Shown piece after piece: positions 26,172 to 36,367 of a stretch of DNA of 64,000 bases. The translations under genes and the position numbers were made by a program. Positions within the stretch are counted from its first letter, which is position 1; the number at the start of each line of letters is the position of its first letter. Source of the stretch: Pseudoduganella aquatica (GTDB lineage Bacteria > Pseudomonadota > Gammaproteobacteria > Burkholderiales > Burkholderiaceae_D); assembly GCF_009857595.1 (NCBI RefSeq), contig NZ_WWCU01000020.1, positions 1 through 64,000 on the forward strand, read 5' to 3'. The notes beneath the pieces are model-generated. The model was not told the origin of the DNA. It worked only from the letters and a program-made list of their open reading frames with translations, and ran no database searches.

Positions 26172-27048
26172 CAATGCGGGGGCGCCTGGCGAAGCCCGAG
26201 AGCAGCGCCAGGCCGGTGAGCATCAGCGCCCATTGGCCGGGCTCCGGCACCATGGCGACTGCGAAACTGTCCAGCATGGCCGCGTCGTTGAAGCGCATGG
26301 TCAGTGTATGCGACGAATCCACCACGCCGCCGCAGCATACGTTCGCATCCAGGTAAGCTCCGACATAGAAGGTCTGGCCGGGGTTGAGCATGTACGACAC
26401 CGTGGTGGTCACGGAACCGGTGTCATACAGGAACCTCTGGTCGCGCGCAAAGATCTCGGGCAGGTTCGCGCAGCCCGGTCCCGATGCGGTTCGCAGGATG
26501 GGGCAACTGCTGCCGCTTTGTGCATTCAGGTTGTAGTCGAAGGTGTAGCCCTCGGTGTCGAACAGGCTCACCGCGAAGAACGAGTGGTTGTAGCCGGCTC
26601 CCGAAACGGCAGGCGAAAACTGCGAGTCCAGCGTTACGCTCACCGTCAGTTCGAATGGCGTCGCGCCGGTGTAGCGGTAACCTTGCACGCCCCAAATGTT
26701 GGCGTCGGCCATGGACGTGTCGCCATTCGGCGCGGCTGGTACATAGTTCGGGTTGCTGGACGCGTAGGTTTTCAGGATCGGCAAGTATGCGCCCGGGTCC
26801 GCTACCGCCAGCGACCAGGCTTCGCCGCGCGCGCTGGTGGCGCTGGAACTGGCGCCGCCCGGCCAGTGCGTGGTGGAGCCGTTGAGCGTTGGGTTGACGG
26901 GATTGCACCGCGACATGTCCGCCCTGTAGCGGCAGTCCCAGGTCGAGGAGTAGCCGTCTGCGGCAAAACTGGTTTGGGTGGGGGTAGCGTGTACTGGAGC
27001 AATGCCCAGTACGCTCAACAGGGGAAGTGCCAAGAGTTGACGGCGCAT
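26152..27048 (-). CDS. PEP-CTERM sorting-domain protein
   Basis: A 298-residue exported protein: signal peptide RRQLLALPLLSVLGIAPVHA, a beta-rich middle of unknown kind with several Cys, and the PEP-CTERM tail (VPEPGQWALMLTGLALLSG followed by FARRPR). The VPEP motif, transmembrane helix and basic end mark it for processing by exosortase and display with exopolysaccharide. No exosortase is in the window, so the machinery must be elsewhere. The ATG at 27048 has GGAGG five bases upstream and is chosen over the upstream ATG at 27078. Confidence 0.88.
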   Translation of the reverse strand: MRRQLLALPLLSVLGIAPVHATPTQTSFAADGYSSTWDCRYRADMSRCNPVNPTLNGSTTHWPGGASSSATSARGEAWSLAVADPGAYLPILKTYASSNPNYVPAAPNGDTSMADANIWGVQGYRYTGATPFELTVSVTLDSQFSPAVSGAGYNHSFFAVSLFDTEGYTFDYNLNAQSGSSCPILRTASGPGCANLPEIFARDQRFLYDTGSVTTTVSYMLNPGQTFYVGAYLDANVCCGGVVDSSHTLTMRFNDAAMLDSFAVAMVPEPGQWALMLTGLALLSGFARRPRIVSRPRG

Positions 27049-27156
27049 GCATGCCTCCAGATGTAAAAATGACATCAAACTTCGACGGCGGATTCTAGCA
27101 TCTTGGCTACAAGCATGGCTGTATTCCCAATAAAACTGGCCTTTCTTGCAACACTA

Positions 27157-30100
27157 CTATGATGAAAGCTGCCCCTGGTATCTGCCGACGAGACGTCCGT
27201 GCAGTAGCTCGCGCTCGGCCCCGGGCGGGAAAAGGTAGCTGATTTCGCCCGCGACGATGGTGGCGGCCGGGGCTCCTTCGCGGAACAGGATGCGGTTGCC
27301 AGCCACCGCGGGCACCTTGATGCCGGGCAGGAGCGTGCCGCACAGATTGAGCGGATCGACACCGGAAATGCACACGAGGCTGCCGCCGTGCGGACGGCGC
27401 CGCACTTCACGCAGCAGGGGAATGGCTTCGGGCAGGGCGAATTGCTCGCCCGAATAGCCCGCTACGAAGCGCCCGCCGCGAATCTCCCCACGGGCTTCGA
27501 GCCGGTGGTAGACCGGCAGCAGCTCCCGCCACGACGGTAGCCATGCCGCTTCACGCTCCAGCAAGCGCCAGAACATCACCCCGTAGCGGCGCAGCAGCGT
27601 CATGGCGACGTGCTCCAGCGTGGCCGGATCGGTGCGCGGCTTGCGGGCTGGTTTGCCGGATGCCGGGGCCGGAACTGGCGGGCTGGCCGGTTCGGCACTG
27701 CCGCGCCGCACCAGCGCCCATCGTCCGGCTTCTTCCATGGTGGGACCGGCGCCACGGCGGCGGCGCTTGTCGTTGCTGGCGCGCTTGGATGCGGGCAGCA
27801 GCATGGCGCGCATGCCGGCAAAGCTGTCCGCATTGACCAGGCCTGTTGCCACCAGCTCGCCCAGCGCATTCTCCAGTTCCACCGGCAGCATGCGCACGTC
27901 GTGCTGCAATTCGTCGAAGAACATGGCGCCGTGGCGCTGCAGCAGCGCCAGCACGTCGGCGGCGCGCGGGGAGATTTCGGGCGCGCCCGTATCGGGGGCC
28001 AGCTCGTGCCATAACGCGGTCTGCCTGCGCGGCAGCAGCACGATGGGCGTGCTGCGCACAGGGCCGCTGGCCGCCGAGCGCGGGGCGCCCACGCGGGTCC
28101 AGACCGTTTTGCCCGCGCGGCACAGGTCGTCCAGCCACAGGATGGAGTAGTCGCGCATCCTCAGCGCCAGCAGGTCGCTTTCCCAGGCGCCCGCAGCGGC
28201 CTCGTAGCCTTCGAGCTGGGCCAGGACTTGCGGCAGCGCCTCCTGGCCTTGCAACTGCGTGTCTTCCGTGAGGTGCTGCCAGTCGAACAGGAAACGCATG
28301 AAGTCCTGCTGTTCGACGGGCTCGATCTCGCGCCGCAGGCGTTTGATGGTGTAGCGGTGGATGCGGGCCAGCAGGTGGCGTTCGCACCATTCCTCGTCCG
28401 CCACGCCGGGCGTGAAGTGGCCGCGCATGACGTAGCCTTCGCTTTCCAGCTGCGCCAGGGCGATGGCGGCAGTGCTTTCGGACAGCGCCAGCGGCTGGGC
28501 GATGGCGGACAGCGGCTGCGGGCCGAAGCCGGTGAGGCGGGCGCGCAGCAGTTCGGTCAGCGCGGCGTCGCGCGTCCAGTCTTCCGCGCCGTTGCCCCGA
28601 TGGCTGTCGGGGATGGTCAGGACTGGGGATGCCGAGGCGCCGGGGTAGGCCGCTTGCAGGCAGTCCAGGCGCTCCAGCGCGACCCAGATGTCGGCGCCGC
28701 CAGCATGCAGGCGGGTGGCGCGGCCTTGCTTGGCCAGCGCGGCGAGCATTGCGGGCCAGCCTTCCTGCCGCAGCGCTTCCTCGTTGCTCAGGCAGGCCAG
28801 GGCCACCAGTGCTTCCTGCAGTTCGTCCTCGTTGCGCGCGGTGGGCCAGGCTTCATCGGCCACGCCGGCGATGGCGTCCGCGTCGAGCGCTCCCAGATCG
28901 CCGGCGGAGGCGGGATCGGTCCAGCGGCGCGCCATCACGGCCTGCGTGCGGCGCTCTTCCAGCGGCGCGTCGTCGAGGAAGGCGTAGGGACGCGCGTTGA
29001 GGATTTCCATGGCGAGCGGCGAGGGCGCGGGCAGGTCGCGCTCGATGAGCTTTACTTCGCCCGCCTCCATGCGCCGCAGCAGCGCCAGCCAGCCTTCGCT
29101 GTCCATTGCGTCGTGCAGGCAGTCGTCCAGGGTCTGGTCCACCAGCGGGTGGCTGGGCAGCTCGCGCTCGCCGACGATGTTTTCCAGGCAGGCCGCCTGG
29201 TCCGGGAATACGGATGCGAGCAGGTCGTCGCTTTTCATTCGCTGCAGCTGCGGCGCGACTTTGCGGCCGCCGGTGAAGCGCGGCAGGGCCAGCGCGGTGG
29301 TGGCGTTCCAGCGCCAGCGCACATTGAACAGCGGCGCGTCCAGCAAGGCTTGCACAAGTATCGGCTCGGCGGTGGCCGAACGCAGATAGCGCCAGACTTC
29401 GTCCAGCGGGAAGCTGTGGCTGGTGGATAGGGAGAGGATGATGGCGTCCTCGGTGGCTGCCGCCTGAAGCTCGAAGTTGAAGGTGCGGCAGAAGCGCTTG
29501 CGCAGCGCGAGCCCCCAGGCGCGGTTCACGCGGCTGCCGTAGGGCGAGTGGATGACCAGCTGCATGCCGCCCGACTCGTCGAAGAAACGCTCCATCACCA
29601 GCGTGTCCTGCGTCGGCAGCTCGCCCAGGGAGGCGCGCGCGACCGCCAGATAGTCCACGATCTGGCGCGCGGCGGCATCGTGCATGCCCAGATGTTCCTC
29701 CAGCCAGGCCACGGCGCGGTCCAACGCCAAGGCTCCATCCCCGCCAGCCTCGCCATCCGCATTGGCCGGCCCCGCCAACTGCCTGCCTATCTCGCCGCGC
29801 AGCCGCGCCACGCCGGCTGACAGCTCATCGCTTCGGCCGGGCGCCTCGCCCAGCCAGAACGGGATATTGGGCGCCGCGCCGTGCGCATCCTCCACTCGCA
29901 CTTTGCCCGCCTCGATCCTGATTATGCGGTAGGAGGTATTCCCAAGCTGGAAAACGTCCCCCGCCAGGCTCTCGACCGCGAAGTCCTCATTGACGGTGCC
30001 CACGGATTGCCCCTGCGGCTCAAGCAGCACGGTGTAGTCCGCGTTGTCCGGTATGGTGCCGCCCGATGTGACGGCGGCCAGCTTGCCGCCGCGCCGCCCG

Positions 30101-31566
30101 CGCAGCGAACGGCTGGCCGCGTCGCGGTGCAGATACGAGCCGCGCGCGCCGTTGCGCGTGGTATAGCCCTCGGCCAGCATGCGCAGCACCTCGTCGTAGC
30201 GGCTGCGCTCCAGCTGCGCGTAGGGCTGCGCGCGGCGCACCAGCGCAAACAGCTCGTCCTCGCCCCATTCCCGGCTCGCCACCTCGGCCACGATCTGCTG
30301 CGCCAGCACGTCCAGCGGCGCCACCGGTATGCGCAGCGCATCGAGTTCTCCGCGCCGCACGCAGTCGAGCAAGGCCGCGCATTCAATCAGGTCGTCGCGC
30401 GACGTCGGGAACAAGCGGCCCTTGGGCACGCCGCCCACATGGTGGCCGGAGCGCCCCACGCGCTGCAGCAGTGCCGCGATATTGCGCGGCGAACCCACCT
30501 GGCACACCAGGTCCACGTCGCCTATGTCTATGCCCAGCTCCAGCGATGCGGTGGCGATCAGCACCCGCAGCTCGCCGTTCTTGAGGCGCTGTTCGGCGGC
30601 CAGGCGGTATTCCTTGGCCAGGCTGCCGTGGTGTGCGGCCACATGTTCCGCGCCGAGCCGGTCGCCCAGGTGGCGCGCAATGCGCTCGGACAGGCGGCGC
30701 GTGTTGACGAAAATGAGGGTGGTCCGGTGCAGCACCACCAGTTCGGCCATGCGGTCGTAAACGCGGTCCCACACCTCGTTCGCCATCACGGCTTCCAGCG
30801 GCACTGGCGGCAGCTCCAGCGCGAGGTCGCGCGCCCGAACGTGGCCCACGTCCACTACGGCGCATTCGGCGCCGCCGGCTTTGCCACCGCCTCCGACCAG
30901 GAAATCCGCAACGGCGGACAAGGGCTTCTGCGTTGCCGACAAACCTACCCGCACAGGCGGCTGCGCGCACAAGGCGTCCAGCCGTTCCAGGCTGAGGGCA
31001 AGATGGCTGCCCCGCTTGCCGCCCGCTACGGCGTGGATCTCGTCCACGATCACGGTGCGCACGCTGGCCAGCATGGCGCGCCCGCTGTCCGACCCGAGCA
31101 ACACATACAGCGATTCGGGCGTGGTGACGAGAATGTGCGGCGCCCGCTTGCGCATGGCGTTGCGTTCGGCCTGCGTGGTGTCGCCGGTGCGCACGGCGGC
31201 GCGGATGCCGTGCGGCGGCATGCCCATGGCCGCCAGTTGCCCGCCTATGCCTTCGAGCGGCGCCTCCAGGTTCAGGCGGATATCGTTCGATAGCGCCTTC
31301 AGCGGCGACACGTACAGCACCCGGGTTTCATCCGGCAGCGGCCCCGCGCTGCTTTCGCGCACCAGCGCGTCGATGGCGGCCAGGAAGGCGGTCAGCGTCT
31401 TGCCCGAGCCGGTGGGGGCGGCCACCAGCGTGGGCCGGCCGGACTGGATCAGCGGCCAGGCGCGCAGCTGCGCCTCGGTGGCGGCCGGAAAGGCCGCGCC
31501 GAACCACGCCGCCACGGCGGGGTGGAAATCTCCGGCAAAAGTGCTCAGGGGCGCGCGCTTGTTCAT
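27157..31566 (-). CDS. lhr: Lhr-type large DEAD/DEAH helicase
   Basis: A 1469-residue superfamily-2 helicase (E. coli Lhr is 1538). Motif [13 protein letters not shown] is about 50 residues in, motif II is [16 protein letters not shown], motif VI is QRVGRSGHH; the winged-helix and Lhr-specific domains follow, then a long C-terminal region typical of full-length Lhr. Lhr proteins translocate 3'-5' on single-stranded DNA and are linked to DNA repair. The Met at 31566 is chosen because helicase homology starts directly after it; the upstream residues in frame look random. The gene is divergent from thrC. No ligase or nuclease of the Lhr-associated kind adjoins it. Confidence 0.93.
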   Translation of the reverse strand: MNKRAPLSTFAGDFHPAVAAWFGAAFPAATEAQLRAWPLIQSGRPTLVAAPTGSGKTLTAFLAAIDALVRESSAGPLPDETRVLYVSPLKALSNDIRLNLEAPLEGIGGQLAAMGMPPHGIRAAVRTGDTTQAERNAMRKRAPHILVTTPESLYVLLGSDSGRAMLASVRTVIVDEIHAVAGGKRGSHLALSLERLDALCAQPPVRVGLSATQKPLSAVADFLVGGGGKAGGAECAVVDVGHVRARDLALELPPVPLEAVMANEVWDRVYDRMAELVVLHRTTLIFVNTRRLSERIARHLGDRLGAEHVAAHHGSLAKEYRLAAEQRLKNGELRVLIATASLELGIDIGDVDLVCQVGSPRNIAALLQRVGRSGHHVGGVPKGRLFPTSRDDLIECAALLDCVRRGELDALRIPVAPLDVLAQQIVAEVASREWGEDELFALVRRAQPYAQLERSRYDEVLRMLAEGYTTRNGARGSYLHRDAASRSLRGRRGGKLAAVTSGGTIPDNADYTVLLEPQGQSVGTVNEDFAVESLAGDVFQLGNTSYRIIRIEAGKVRVEDAHGAAPNIPFWLGEAPGRSDELSAGVARLRGEIGRQLAGPANADGEAGGDGALALDRAVAWLEEHLGMHDAAARQIVDYLAVARASLGELPTQDTLVMERFFDESGGMQLVIHSPYGSRVNRAWGLALRKRFCRTFNFELQAAATEDAIILSLSTSHSFPLDEVWRYLRSATAEPILVQALLDAPLFNVRWRWNATTALALPRFTGGRKVAPQLQRMKSDDLLASVFPDQAACLENIVGERELPSHPLVDQTLDDCLHDAMDSEGWLALLRRMEAGEVKLIERDLPAPSPLAMEILNARPYAFLDDAPLEERRTQAVMARRWTDPASAGDLGALDADAIAGVADEAWPTARNEDELQEALVALACLSNEEALRQEGWPAMLAALAKQGRATRLHAGGADIWVALERLDCLQAAYPGASASPVLTIPDSHRGNGAEDWTRDAALTELLRARLTGFGPQPLSAIAQPLALSESTAAIALAQLESEGYVMRGHFTPGVADEEWCERHLLARIHRYTIKRLRREIEPVEQQDFMRFLFDWQHLTEDTQLQGQEALPQVLAQLEGYEAAAGAWESDLLALRMRDYSILWLDDLCRAGKTVWTRVGAPRSAASGPVRSTPIVLLPRRQTALWHELAPDTGAPEISPRAADVLALLQRHGAMFFDELQHDVRMLPVELENALGELVATGLVNADSFAGMRAMLLPASKRASNDKRRRRGAGPTMEEAGRWALVRRGSAEPASPPVPAPASGKPARKPRTDPATLEHVAMTLLRRYGVMFWRLLEREAAWLPSWRELLPVYHRLEARGEIRGGRFVAGYSGEQFALPEAIPLLREVRRRPHGGSLVCISGVDPLNLCGTLLPGIKVPAVAGNRILFREGAPAATIVAGEISYLFPPGAERELLHGRLVGRYQGQLSS

Positions 31567-31672
31567 GGAATCGGGCCGCATTCGGCTGCAAAAACCGATC
31601 ATAGCAGATGGTCTTTTTGCCAAGCGCCCGCTGAGCCGCCTATATTCGAAATATACATAAAACAATGCGATA

Positions 31673-31701
31673 TAACACCGATACCCGAGCCGCACTATAA
31701 T
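31673..31701 (+). promoter_or_regulatory. Candidate thrC promoter
   Basis: A perfect -10 hexamer TATAAT stands at 31696-31701, about 40 bases before the thrC ATG, in an AT-rich spacer between lhr and thrC. The matching -35 region (about 31673-31678) is poor, so the promoter may need an activator or extended contacts. Confidence 0.5.
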
Positions 31702-31740
31702 AGACGCTCGATTTCGCACGCCAACCGGACTTTCTCATCT

Positions 31741-33216
31741 ATGCAATATGTGTCTACCCGCGCCGCAGCGTCGGCCGCATCGCAGTCTCCACAACAGTTC
31801 TCCGATATCCTGCTGGGCGGCCTCGCCCCCGACGGCGGCCTGTATCTGCCCACCGAATACCCGCAAGTGACGGGCGCCGAGCTGGATGCATGGCGCAAGC
31901 TGTCCTATGCGGAACTGGCTTTCGAGATCCTGAAGAAGTTCGCCACCGACATTCCGGAAGCGGACCTGAAGGCGCTCACCGCCAAGACCTATACCGCCGA
32001 TGTGTACCGCAACGCGCGCGAAGGCGAAGCCGCTGCCGACATCACGCCGCTGCGCGTGCTGGAAGAGTCCAAGGGCAAGAAGCTGGTGCTGCAGGCGCTG
32101 TCGAACGGTCCCACGCTGGCCTTCAAGGACATGGCCATGCAATTGCTGGGCAACCTGTTTGAATACGCGCTGGCCAAGAAGGACGCTGAACTGAACATTT
32201 TCGGCGCCACCTCGGGCGACACCGGCAGCGCCGCCGAATACGCCATGCGCGGCAAGAAGGGCATCCGCGTCTTCATGCTGTCGCCGCACAAGAAGATGAG
32301 CGCCTTCCAGACCGCGCAGATGTTCAGCCTGCAGGATCCGAACATCCTCAACATCGCCGTCGAAGGCGTGTTCGACGACTGCCAGGACATGGTCAAAGCC
32401 GTCTCCAACGACCTGCCGTTCAAGGCCAAACAGAAGATCGGCACCGTCAACTCCATCAACTGGGCGCGCGTCGTGGCGCAGGTGGTGTACTACTTCCGCG
32501 GCTACCTGGCCGCCACCACCAGCAACGACCAGAAAGTGTCGTTCACCGTCCCGTCTGGCAATTTCGGCAATATCTGCGCCGGCCATATCGCCCGCATGAT
32601 GGGCCTGCCGATCGCGAAACTGGTGGCCGCCACCAATGAAAACGACGTGCTGGACGAGTTCTTCCGCACCGGCGTGTACCGCGTGCGCAAGTCCGCCGAG
32701 ACCTACCACACCAGCAGCCCGTCGATGGACATTTCCAAGGCCTCCAACTTCGAGCGCTTCATCTACGACCTGGTGGGCCGCGACGCGGAGCGCACGCGCG
32801 CGCTGTTCACCAAGGTGGAAACCCACGGCGGCTTCGACCTGTCCGGCTACCCCGGCAGCGACGGCGACGAGTTCACCAAGGTGGCGCAGTACGGCTTCAA
32901 GTCCGGCAAGTCCACCCACCAGGACCGCCTCGACACCATCCGCGACGTGGCCGACGACTATGGCATCGTGATCGACACCCACACCGCCGACGGCATCAAG
33001 GTGGCGCGCGAGAACCTGGAGCCGGGCGTGACCATGATCGTGCTGGAAACGGCGCTGGCGGCCAAGTTCAACGAAACCATTCTGGAAGCGCTGGGCGAGG
33101 ACGCCGAGCGTCCGGCCGGTTTCGAGAACATCGAAGCGCTGCCGCAGCGTTTCGTCGTCATGTCGTCCGACGTGGCGAAGATGAAGGATTACATCGCCAC
33201 CAACACGGGACTGTAA
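31741..33216 (+). CDS. thrC: Threonine synthase
   Basis: A 491-residue PLP enzyme making L-threonine from O-phosphohomoserine, of the long proteobacterial/fungal type. Features are the N-terminal YVSTRAAASAASQSPQQFSD and GGLAPDGGLYLP, PLP lysine in LAFKDMAMQLLGN (Lys127), GATSGDTGSAAE and VPSGNFGN phosphate-binding loops. The frame continues upstream to 31522, but the ATG at 31741 begins the family sequence and follows the promoter. The moeA gene follows the stop by three bases, an unusual but recurring betaproteobacterial operon of threonine synthesis with molybdenum cofactor genes. Confidence 0.96.
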   Translation: MQYVSTRAAASAASQSPQQFSDILLGGLAPDGGLYLPTEYPQVTGAELDAWRKLSYAELAFEILKKFATDIPEADLKALTAKTYTADVYRNAREGEAAADITPLRVLEESKGKKLVLQALSNGPTLAFKDMAMQLLGNLFEYALAKKDAELNIFGATSGDTGSAAEYAMRGKKGIRVFMLSPHKKMSAFQTAQMFSLQDPNILNIAVEGVFDDCQDMVKAVSNDLPFKAKQKIGTVNSINWARVVAQVVYYFRGYLAATTSNDQKVSFTVPSGNFGNICAGHIARMMGLPIAKLVAATNENDVLDEFFRTGVYRVRKSAETYHTSSPSMDISKASNFERFIYDLVGRDAERTRALFTKVETHGGFDLSGYPGSDGDEFTKVAQYGFKSGKSTHQDRLDTIRDVADDYGIVIDTHTADGIKVARENLEPGVTMIVLETALAAKFNETILEALGEDAERPAGFENIEALPQRFVVMSSDVAKMKDYIATNTGL

Positions 33217-33219
33217 GCC

Positions 33220-34428
33220 ATGAAACCTCTCATGCCGGTGCGCGAGGCGCTGGACTTCATGCTGGCCGCCGCGCGTCCCGTGGCGGAGGTTGAAACGCTG
33301 TCCACGCTGGCGGCCAATGGCCGCGTGCTGGCGCAGGCTCAGGTGTCCGGCATGAACGTGCCGACGCACGACAACACCCAGATGGACGGCTACGCCGTGC
33401 GCGCAGCCGACTGCGCCAGCGGCGCGGCCACGCTGACGGTGTCGCAGCGGATTCCGGCCGGCCATGTCGGCCAGCCGCTGTTGCCCGGCACGGCGGCGCG
33501 CATCTTCACCGGCGCCCTGATCCCCGAGGGCGCGGACGCGGTGGTGATGCAGGAGCAGTGCGAACTGGCCGGCACCGTTGTCACCGTCAAGCACGCGCCC
33601 AAGCCGGGTGAGTGGATACGCCGCGCGGGCGAGGACATTACCAGCGGCAGCGTGATACTGCCGGCAGGCACGCGCCTGCGCAGCCAGGAGCTGGGCCTGG
33701 CCGCATCGGTCGGCCTGGCCGAACTGCCGGTGCGGCGCAAGCTGCGCGTGGCCGTGTTCTTCACCGGCGACGAACTGGCCATGCCGGGCGAGCCGCTGGC
33801 GCCCGGCGCCATCTACAACTCCAACCGTTTCACGATCCGCGCGCTGCTGGAAAACCTGGGCTGCGAGATCAGCGACTTCGGCATCGTGCCGGACTCGCTG
33901 GACGCCACCCGCTCGGTGCTGCGCGAGGCCGCCGAGGGCAATGACCTGATCATCACCTCCGGTGGCGTGTCCGTCGGCGAGGAAGACCATATCAAGCCTG
34001 CGGTGGAGGCGGAGGGCAAGCTGAATATGTGGCAGATCGCCGTCAAGCCGGGCAAGCCGCTGGCCTTCGGCGAAGTGAAGGACGCTTTCTTCCTTGGACT
34101 GCCGGGCAATCCGGTGTCGAGCTTTGTCACCTTCCTGCTGTTCGTGCGGCCGTTTATCCTGCGCCTGCAAGGCGTGGGCGACCCGGCCGCGCTGGCGCCC
34201 AAGGCCTACCAGCTGCGCGCCGACTTCAACTGGCCGAAGGCCGACCGCCGCAATGAGTTCCTGCGCGCGCGGCTGAACCAGCAGGGCGGGCTGGAGCTGT
34301 TCAGCAACCAGAGCTCCGGCGTGCTGACGTCCACCGTCTGGGGCGATGGGCTGATAGACAATCCGCCCGGCCAGGCCATCCAGGCTGGCGACGTCGTGCG
34401 CTTTATTCCGTTTTCCGAATTGGTTTGA
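33220..34428 (+). CDS. moeA: Molybdopterin molybdenumtransferase
   Basis: A 402-residue enzyme that inserts molybdate into adenylated molybdopterin. It has the MoeA N-terminal pattern (VPTHDNTQMDGYAVRA), the RRAGEDI motif, a central GDEL segment (FFTGDELAMPGE) and the MoCF-binding motif TSGGVSVGEEDH, followed by VKPGKPLAFG and LPGNPVSS. The length is normal for the family (about 400-410). It is sandwiched between thrC (three-base gap) and moaD (four-base gap), so the three are translated from one message. Confidence 0.96.
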   Translation: MKPLMPVREALDFMLAAARPVAEVETLSTLAANGRVLAQAQVSGMNVPTHDNTQMDGYAVRAADCASGAATLTVSQRIPAGHVGQPLLPGTAARIFTGALIPEGADAVVMQEQCELAGTVVTVKHAPKPGEWIRRAGEDITSGSVILPAGTRLRSQELGLAASVGLAELPVRRKLRVAVFFTGDELAMPGEPLAPGAIYNSNRFTIRALLENLGCEISDFGIVPDSLDATRSVLREAAEGNDLIITSGGVSVGEEDHIKPAVEAEGKLNMWQIAVKPGKPLAFGEVKDAFFLGLPGNPVSSFVTFLLFVRPFILRLQGVGDPAALAPKAYQLRADFNWPKADRRNEFLRARLNQQGGLELFSNQSSGVLTSTVWGDGLIDNPPGQAIQAGDVVRFIPFSELV

Positions 34429-34432
34429 CGAT

Positions 34433-34690
34433 ATGAATGTAACGCTGAAATTCTTCGCCAGTGTGCGCGAAGCGGTGGGTACTTCCACCGAAGTGCTGGA
34501 ATTGCCGGCAGGCGTGGCGACGGTGGCGGCGATACGCGCGCTGCTCGTCGCGCGCGGCGGCGCCTGGGCGCAGGCGCTGGGCGAGGGCCGTGCCTTGCGC
34601 ATGGCCTGCAATCAGGTGATGTGCCAGCCGGAGACTGCGGTGCAGGATGGTGCGGAGGTGGCGTTCTTTCCGCCGGTGACTGGCGGTTGA
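34433..34690 (+). CDS. moaD: Molybdopterin synthase sulfur carrier subunit
   Basis: An 85-residue ubiquitin-like protein starting VTLKFFASVREAVG and ending in the Gly-Gly tail (FPPVTGG) that is thiocarboxylated and donates sulfur to precursor Z together with MoaE. It is four bases after moeA. MoaE, its catalytic partner, normally follows moaD; here the next 100 bases are a REP-like element and then an unrelated gene on the opposite strand, so moaE must be elsewhere or is lost. Confidence 0.95.
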   Translation: MNVTLKFFASVREAVGTSTEVLELPAGVATVAAIRALLVARGGAWAQALGEGRALRMACNQVMCQPETAVQDGAEVAFFPPVTGG

Positions 34691-34694
34691 TGTT

Positions 34695-34783
34695 TGGCGG
34701 GTTACGCGCTGCGCGCTAACCCGCCCTACGAAATGTCAATGCCGCAGGCCGTAGGGCGGGTTAGCCGTAGGCGTAACCCGCCA
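34695..34783. repeat. REP-like double hairpin, copy 1
   Basis: Two hairpins, GGCGGGTTA...TAACCCGCC (34696-34725) and GGCGGGTTA...TAACCCGCC (34755-34782), face each other; the inner arms TAACCCGCCCTACG (34717-34730) and CGTAGGGCGGGTTA (34750-34763) are also exact complements. The linker contains CGAAATGTCA. The same architecture and linker word recur at 45829-45924. It sits directly after moaD. Confidence 0.85.
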
Positions 34784-34791
34784 GTTCGCCT

Positions 34792-35025
34792 CTAAGGCTG
34801 CTTGGCGTTTTTGCCCACCGCATCGCAAGCCGCGCATTCCAGGCCCTTGCGGTAGCGCCGGAACTGCGTGAACACAAAAATCCCGGCAGCAATCGCGGCC
34901 CACAAGGCCGCGCTCAGGAAGTCCGCCGTTGCGGTCGATCCCTTCACGTATTCCACGATCGCCAGGATGGCGAACAGCGGCACCGCCGCCAGCAAATACC
35001 GCTTGATCCAGAATGCTGCGCCCAT
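34792..35025 (-). CDS. Small two-helix membrane protein, function unknown
   Basis: A 77-residue protein with two predicted transmembrane helices (RYLLAAVPLFAILAIVEYV and SAALWAAIAAGIFVFTQF) and a cytosolic-type basic tail containing CAAC, a possible metal or disulfide pair. No family is recognised. The ATG at 35025 is preceded by TTGGGAGGCAGTC, a strong ribosome-binding site, and is preferred over the upstream start at 35106. It is convergent with moaD across the REP element and divergent from the flavoprotein gene. Confidence 0.65.
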   Translation of the reverse strand: MGAAFWIKRYLLAAVPLFAILAIVEYVKGSTATADFLSAALWAAIAAGIFVFTQFRRYRKGLECAACDAVGKNAKQP

Positions 35026-35104
35026 GACTGCCTCCCAAATTGGTCTATGCGTGCCAGTATGCCCTAGAATGCCGGATTGCCTCAATATTTCACCCGGATT
35101 CCCC

Positions 35105-36367
35105 ATGCAGTCTCAGAATAAAAATAGCTTCCGCGTCGCCGTCATCGGCGGCGGACCGGCCGGCCTGATGGCCGCGCAGACGCTGGCCCAGCACGCCGCC
35201 GCCAACAGTACCTTGCAGGTCGACGTCTACGACGCCATGCCTTCGGTGGGCCGCAAATTCCTGCTCGCCGGCCGCGGAGGCATGAACATCACCCACGCCG
35301 AACCATACGAGACTTTCGTCACGCGCTACGGCAAGCGCGCCGCCGAGCTGCGTCCCATGCTGGATGCATTCGGCCCGCAGCACGTGCGCGACTGGGTGCG
35401 TGGCCTGGGCATAGAAACCTTTGTCGGTACTTCGGGCCGCGTGTTCCCAACCGAGATGAAGGCTGCGCCACTGCTGCGCGCCTGGCTGCACCGCCTGCGC
35501 GAGCTGGGCGTGCAGTTCCACCAGCGGCACCGCTGGACCGGCTGGCGCGCGGACGGTGCGCTGCTGCTCGATACGCCCGACGGCGAACTGGCCGTGCAGG
35601 CCGACGCCACCATTCTGGCGCTGGGCGGGGCCAGCTGGGCACGTCTGGGCTCGGACGGTGCGTGGGTGCCGGTGCTGGAGGGGCAGGGTGTGGAAGTGGC
35701 GCCGCTGGTGGCCGCCAATTGCGGCTTCGACGTGGACTGGAGCGCGCATTTCAGCGCAAAGCATGCGGGCGAGCCGCTGACTACCGTGGCCATTACTTCC
35801 ACCGGCGCGGACGGACTGCCGTTCCGCAAACAGGGGCAGTTTGTGGTGACGGCGAGCGGGGTCGAGGGCAGCCTGATTTATGCGCTGTCCGCAGCCTTGC
35901 GCGATCAGATCGCGGCCGATGGCAGCGCGGTGATTTACCTGGATCTGCTGCCGGACCTGAGCGCCGAGCGGGTGCTGGATGAGCTCAGCCGGCCGCGCGG
36001 TTCGCGTTCCATGGCCAGCCATCTGCAAAGCCGTTTGGGCATCAAGGGCGTAAAGGCGGGGTTGCTGCGAGAATGCGCCAGCGCGGAGCAGTATGCAGAT
36101 CCTGCGCGTTTGGCGGAAGTGCTGAAGATGCTGCCGGTGCGCCTGCGTGCGCCCAGGCCGGTGGACGAGGCCATCAGCACCGGCGGCGGCGTGCGGTTTG
36201 AGGCCATGCAGGGGATGATGCTGGCGGCGAAGCCGGGTGTGTTTGTGGCGGGGGAGATGGTGGATTGGGAGGCGCCCACCGGCGGGTATCTGCTGACGGC
36301 TTGCCTGGCGAGCGGGCAGGAGGCGGGCGAGGATGTGCTGCGCTGGCTCGCTCGGCCGCCTCAATGA
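35105..36367 (+). CDS. FAD-dependent flavoprotein, TIGR03862/HI0933-like
   Basis: A 420-residue protein of the HI0933-like family: dinucleotide-binding motif VIGGGPAGLMAAQ at the N-terminus, GRKFLLAGRGGMNITH, and a C-terminal FAD-contact motif FVAGEMVDWEAPTGGYLLTA. These resemble the TIGR03862 subgroup of uncharacterised flavoproteins related to the BaiN/RdsA-type reductases. Substrate unknown. The ATG at 35105 is chosen over 34868, because the Rossmann motif then begins 10 residues in. The 3' end overlaps the convergent DUF2807 gene by seven bases. Confidence 0.9.
   Translation: MQSQNKNSFRVAVIGGGPAGLMAAQTLAQHAAANSTLQVDVYDAMPSVGRKFLLAGRGGMNITHAEPYETFVTRYGKRAAELRPMLDAFGPQHVRDWVRGLGIETFVGTSGRVFPTEMKAAPLLRAWLHRLRELGVQFHQRHRWTGWRADGALLLDTPDGELAVQADATILALGGASWARLGSDGAWVPVLEGQGVEVAPLVAANCGFDVDWSAHFSAKHAGEPLTTVAITSTGADGLPFRKQGQFVVTASGVEGSLIYALSAALRDQIAADGSAVIYLDLLPDLSAERVLDELSRPRGSRSMASHLQSRLGIKGVKAGLLRECASAEQYADPARLAEVLKMLPVRLRAPRPVDEAISTGGGVRFEAMQGMMLAAKPGVFVAGEMVDWEAPTGGYLLTACLASGQEAGEDVLRWLARPPQ

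Noticed and set aside
31735-34611. 958-residue minus-strand frame opposite thrC and moeA
   Set aside because: It crosses three real genes in antisense and shows no domain.
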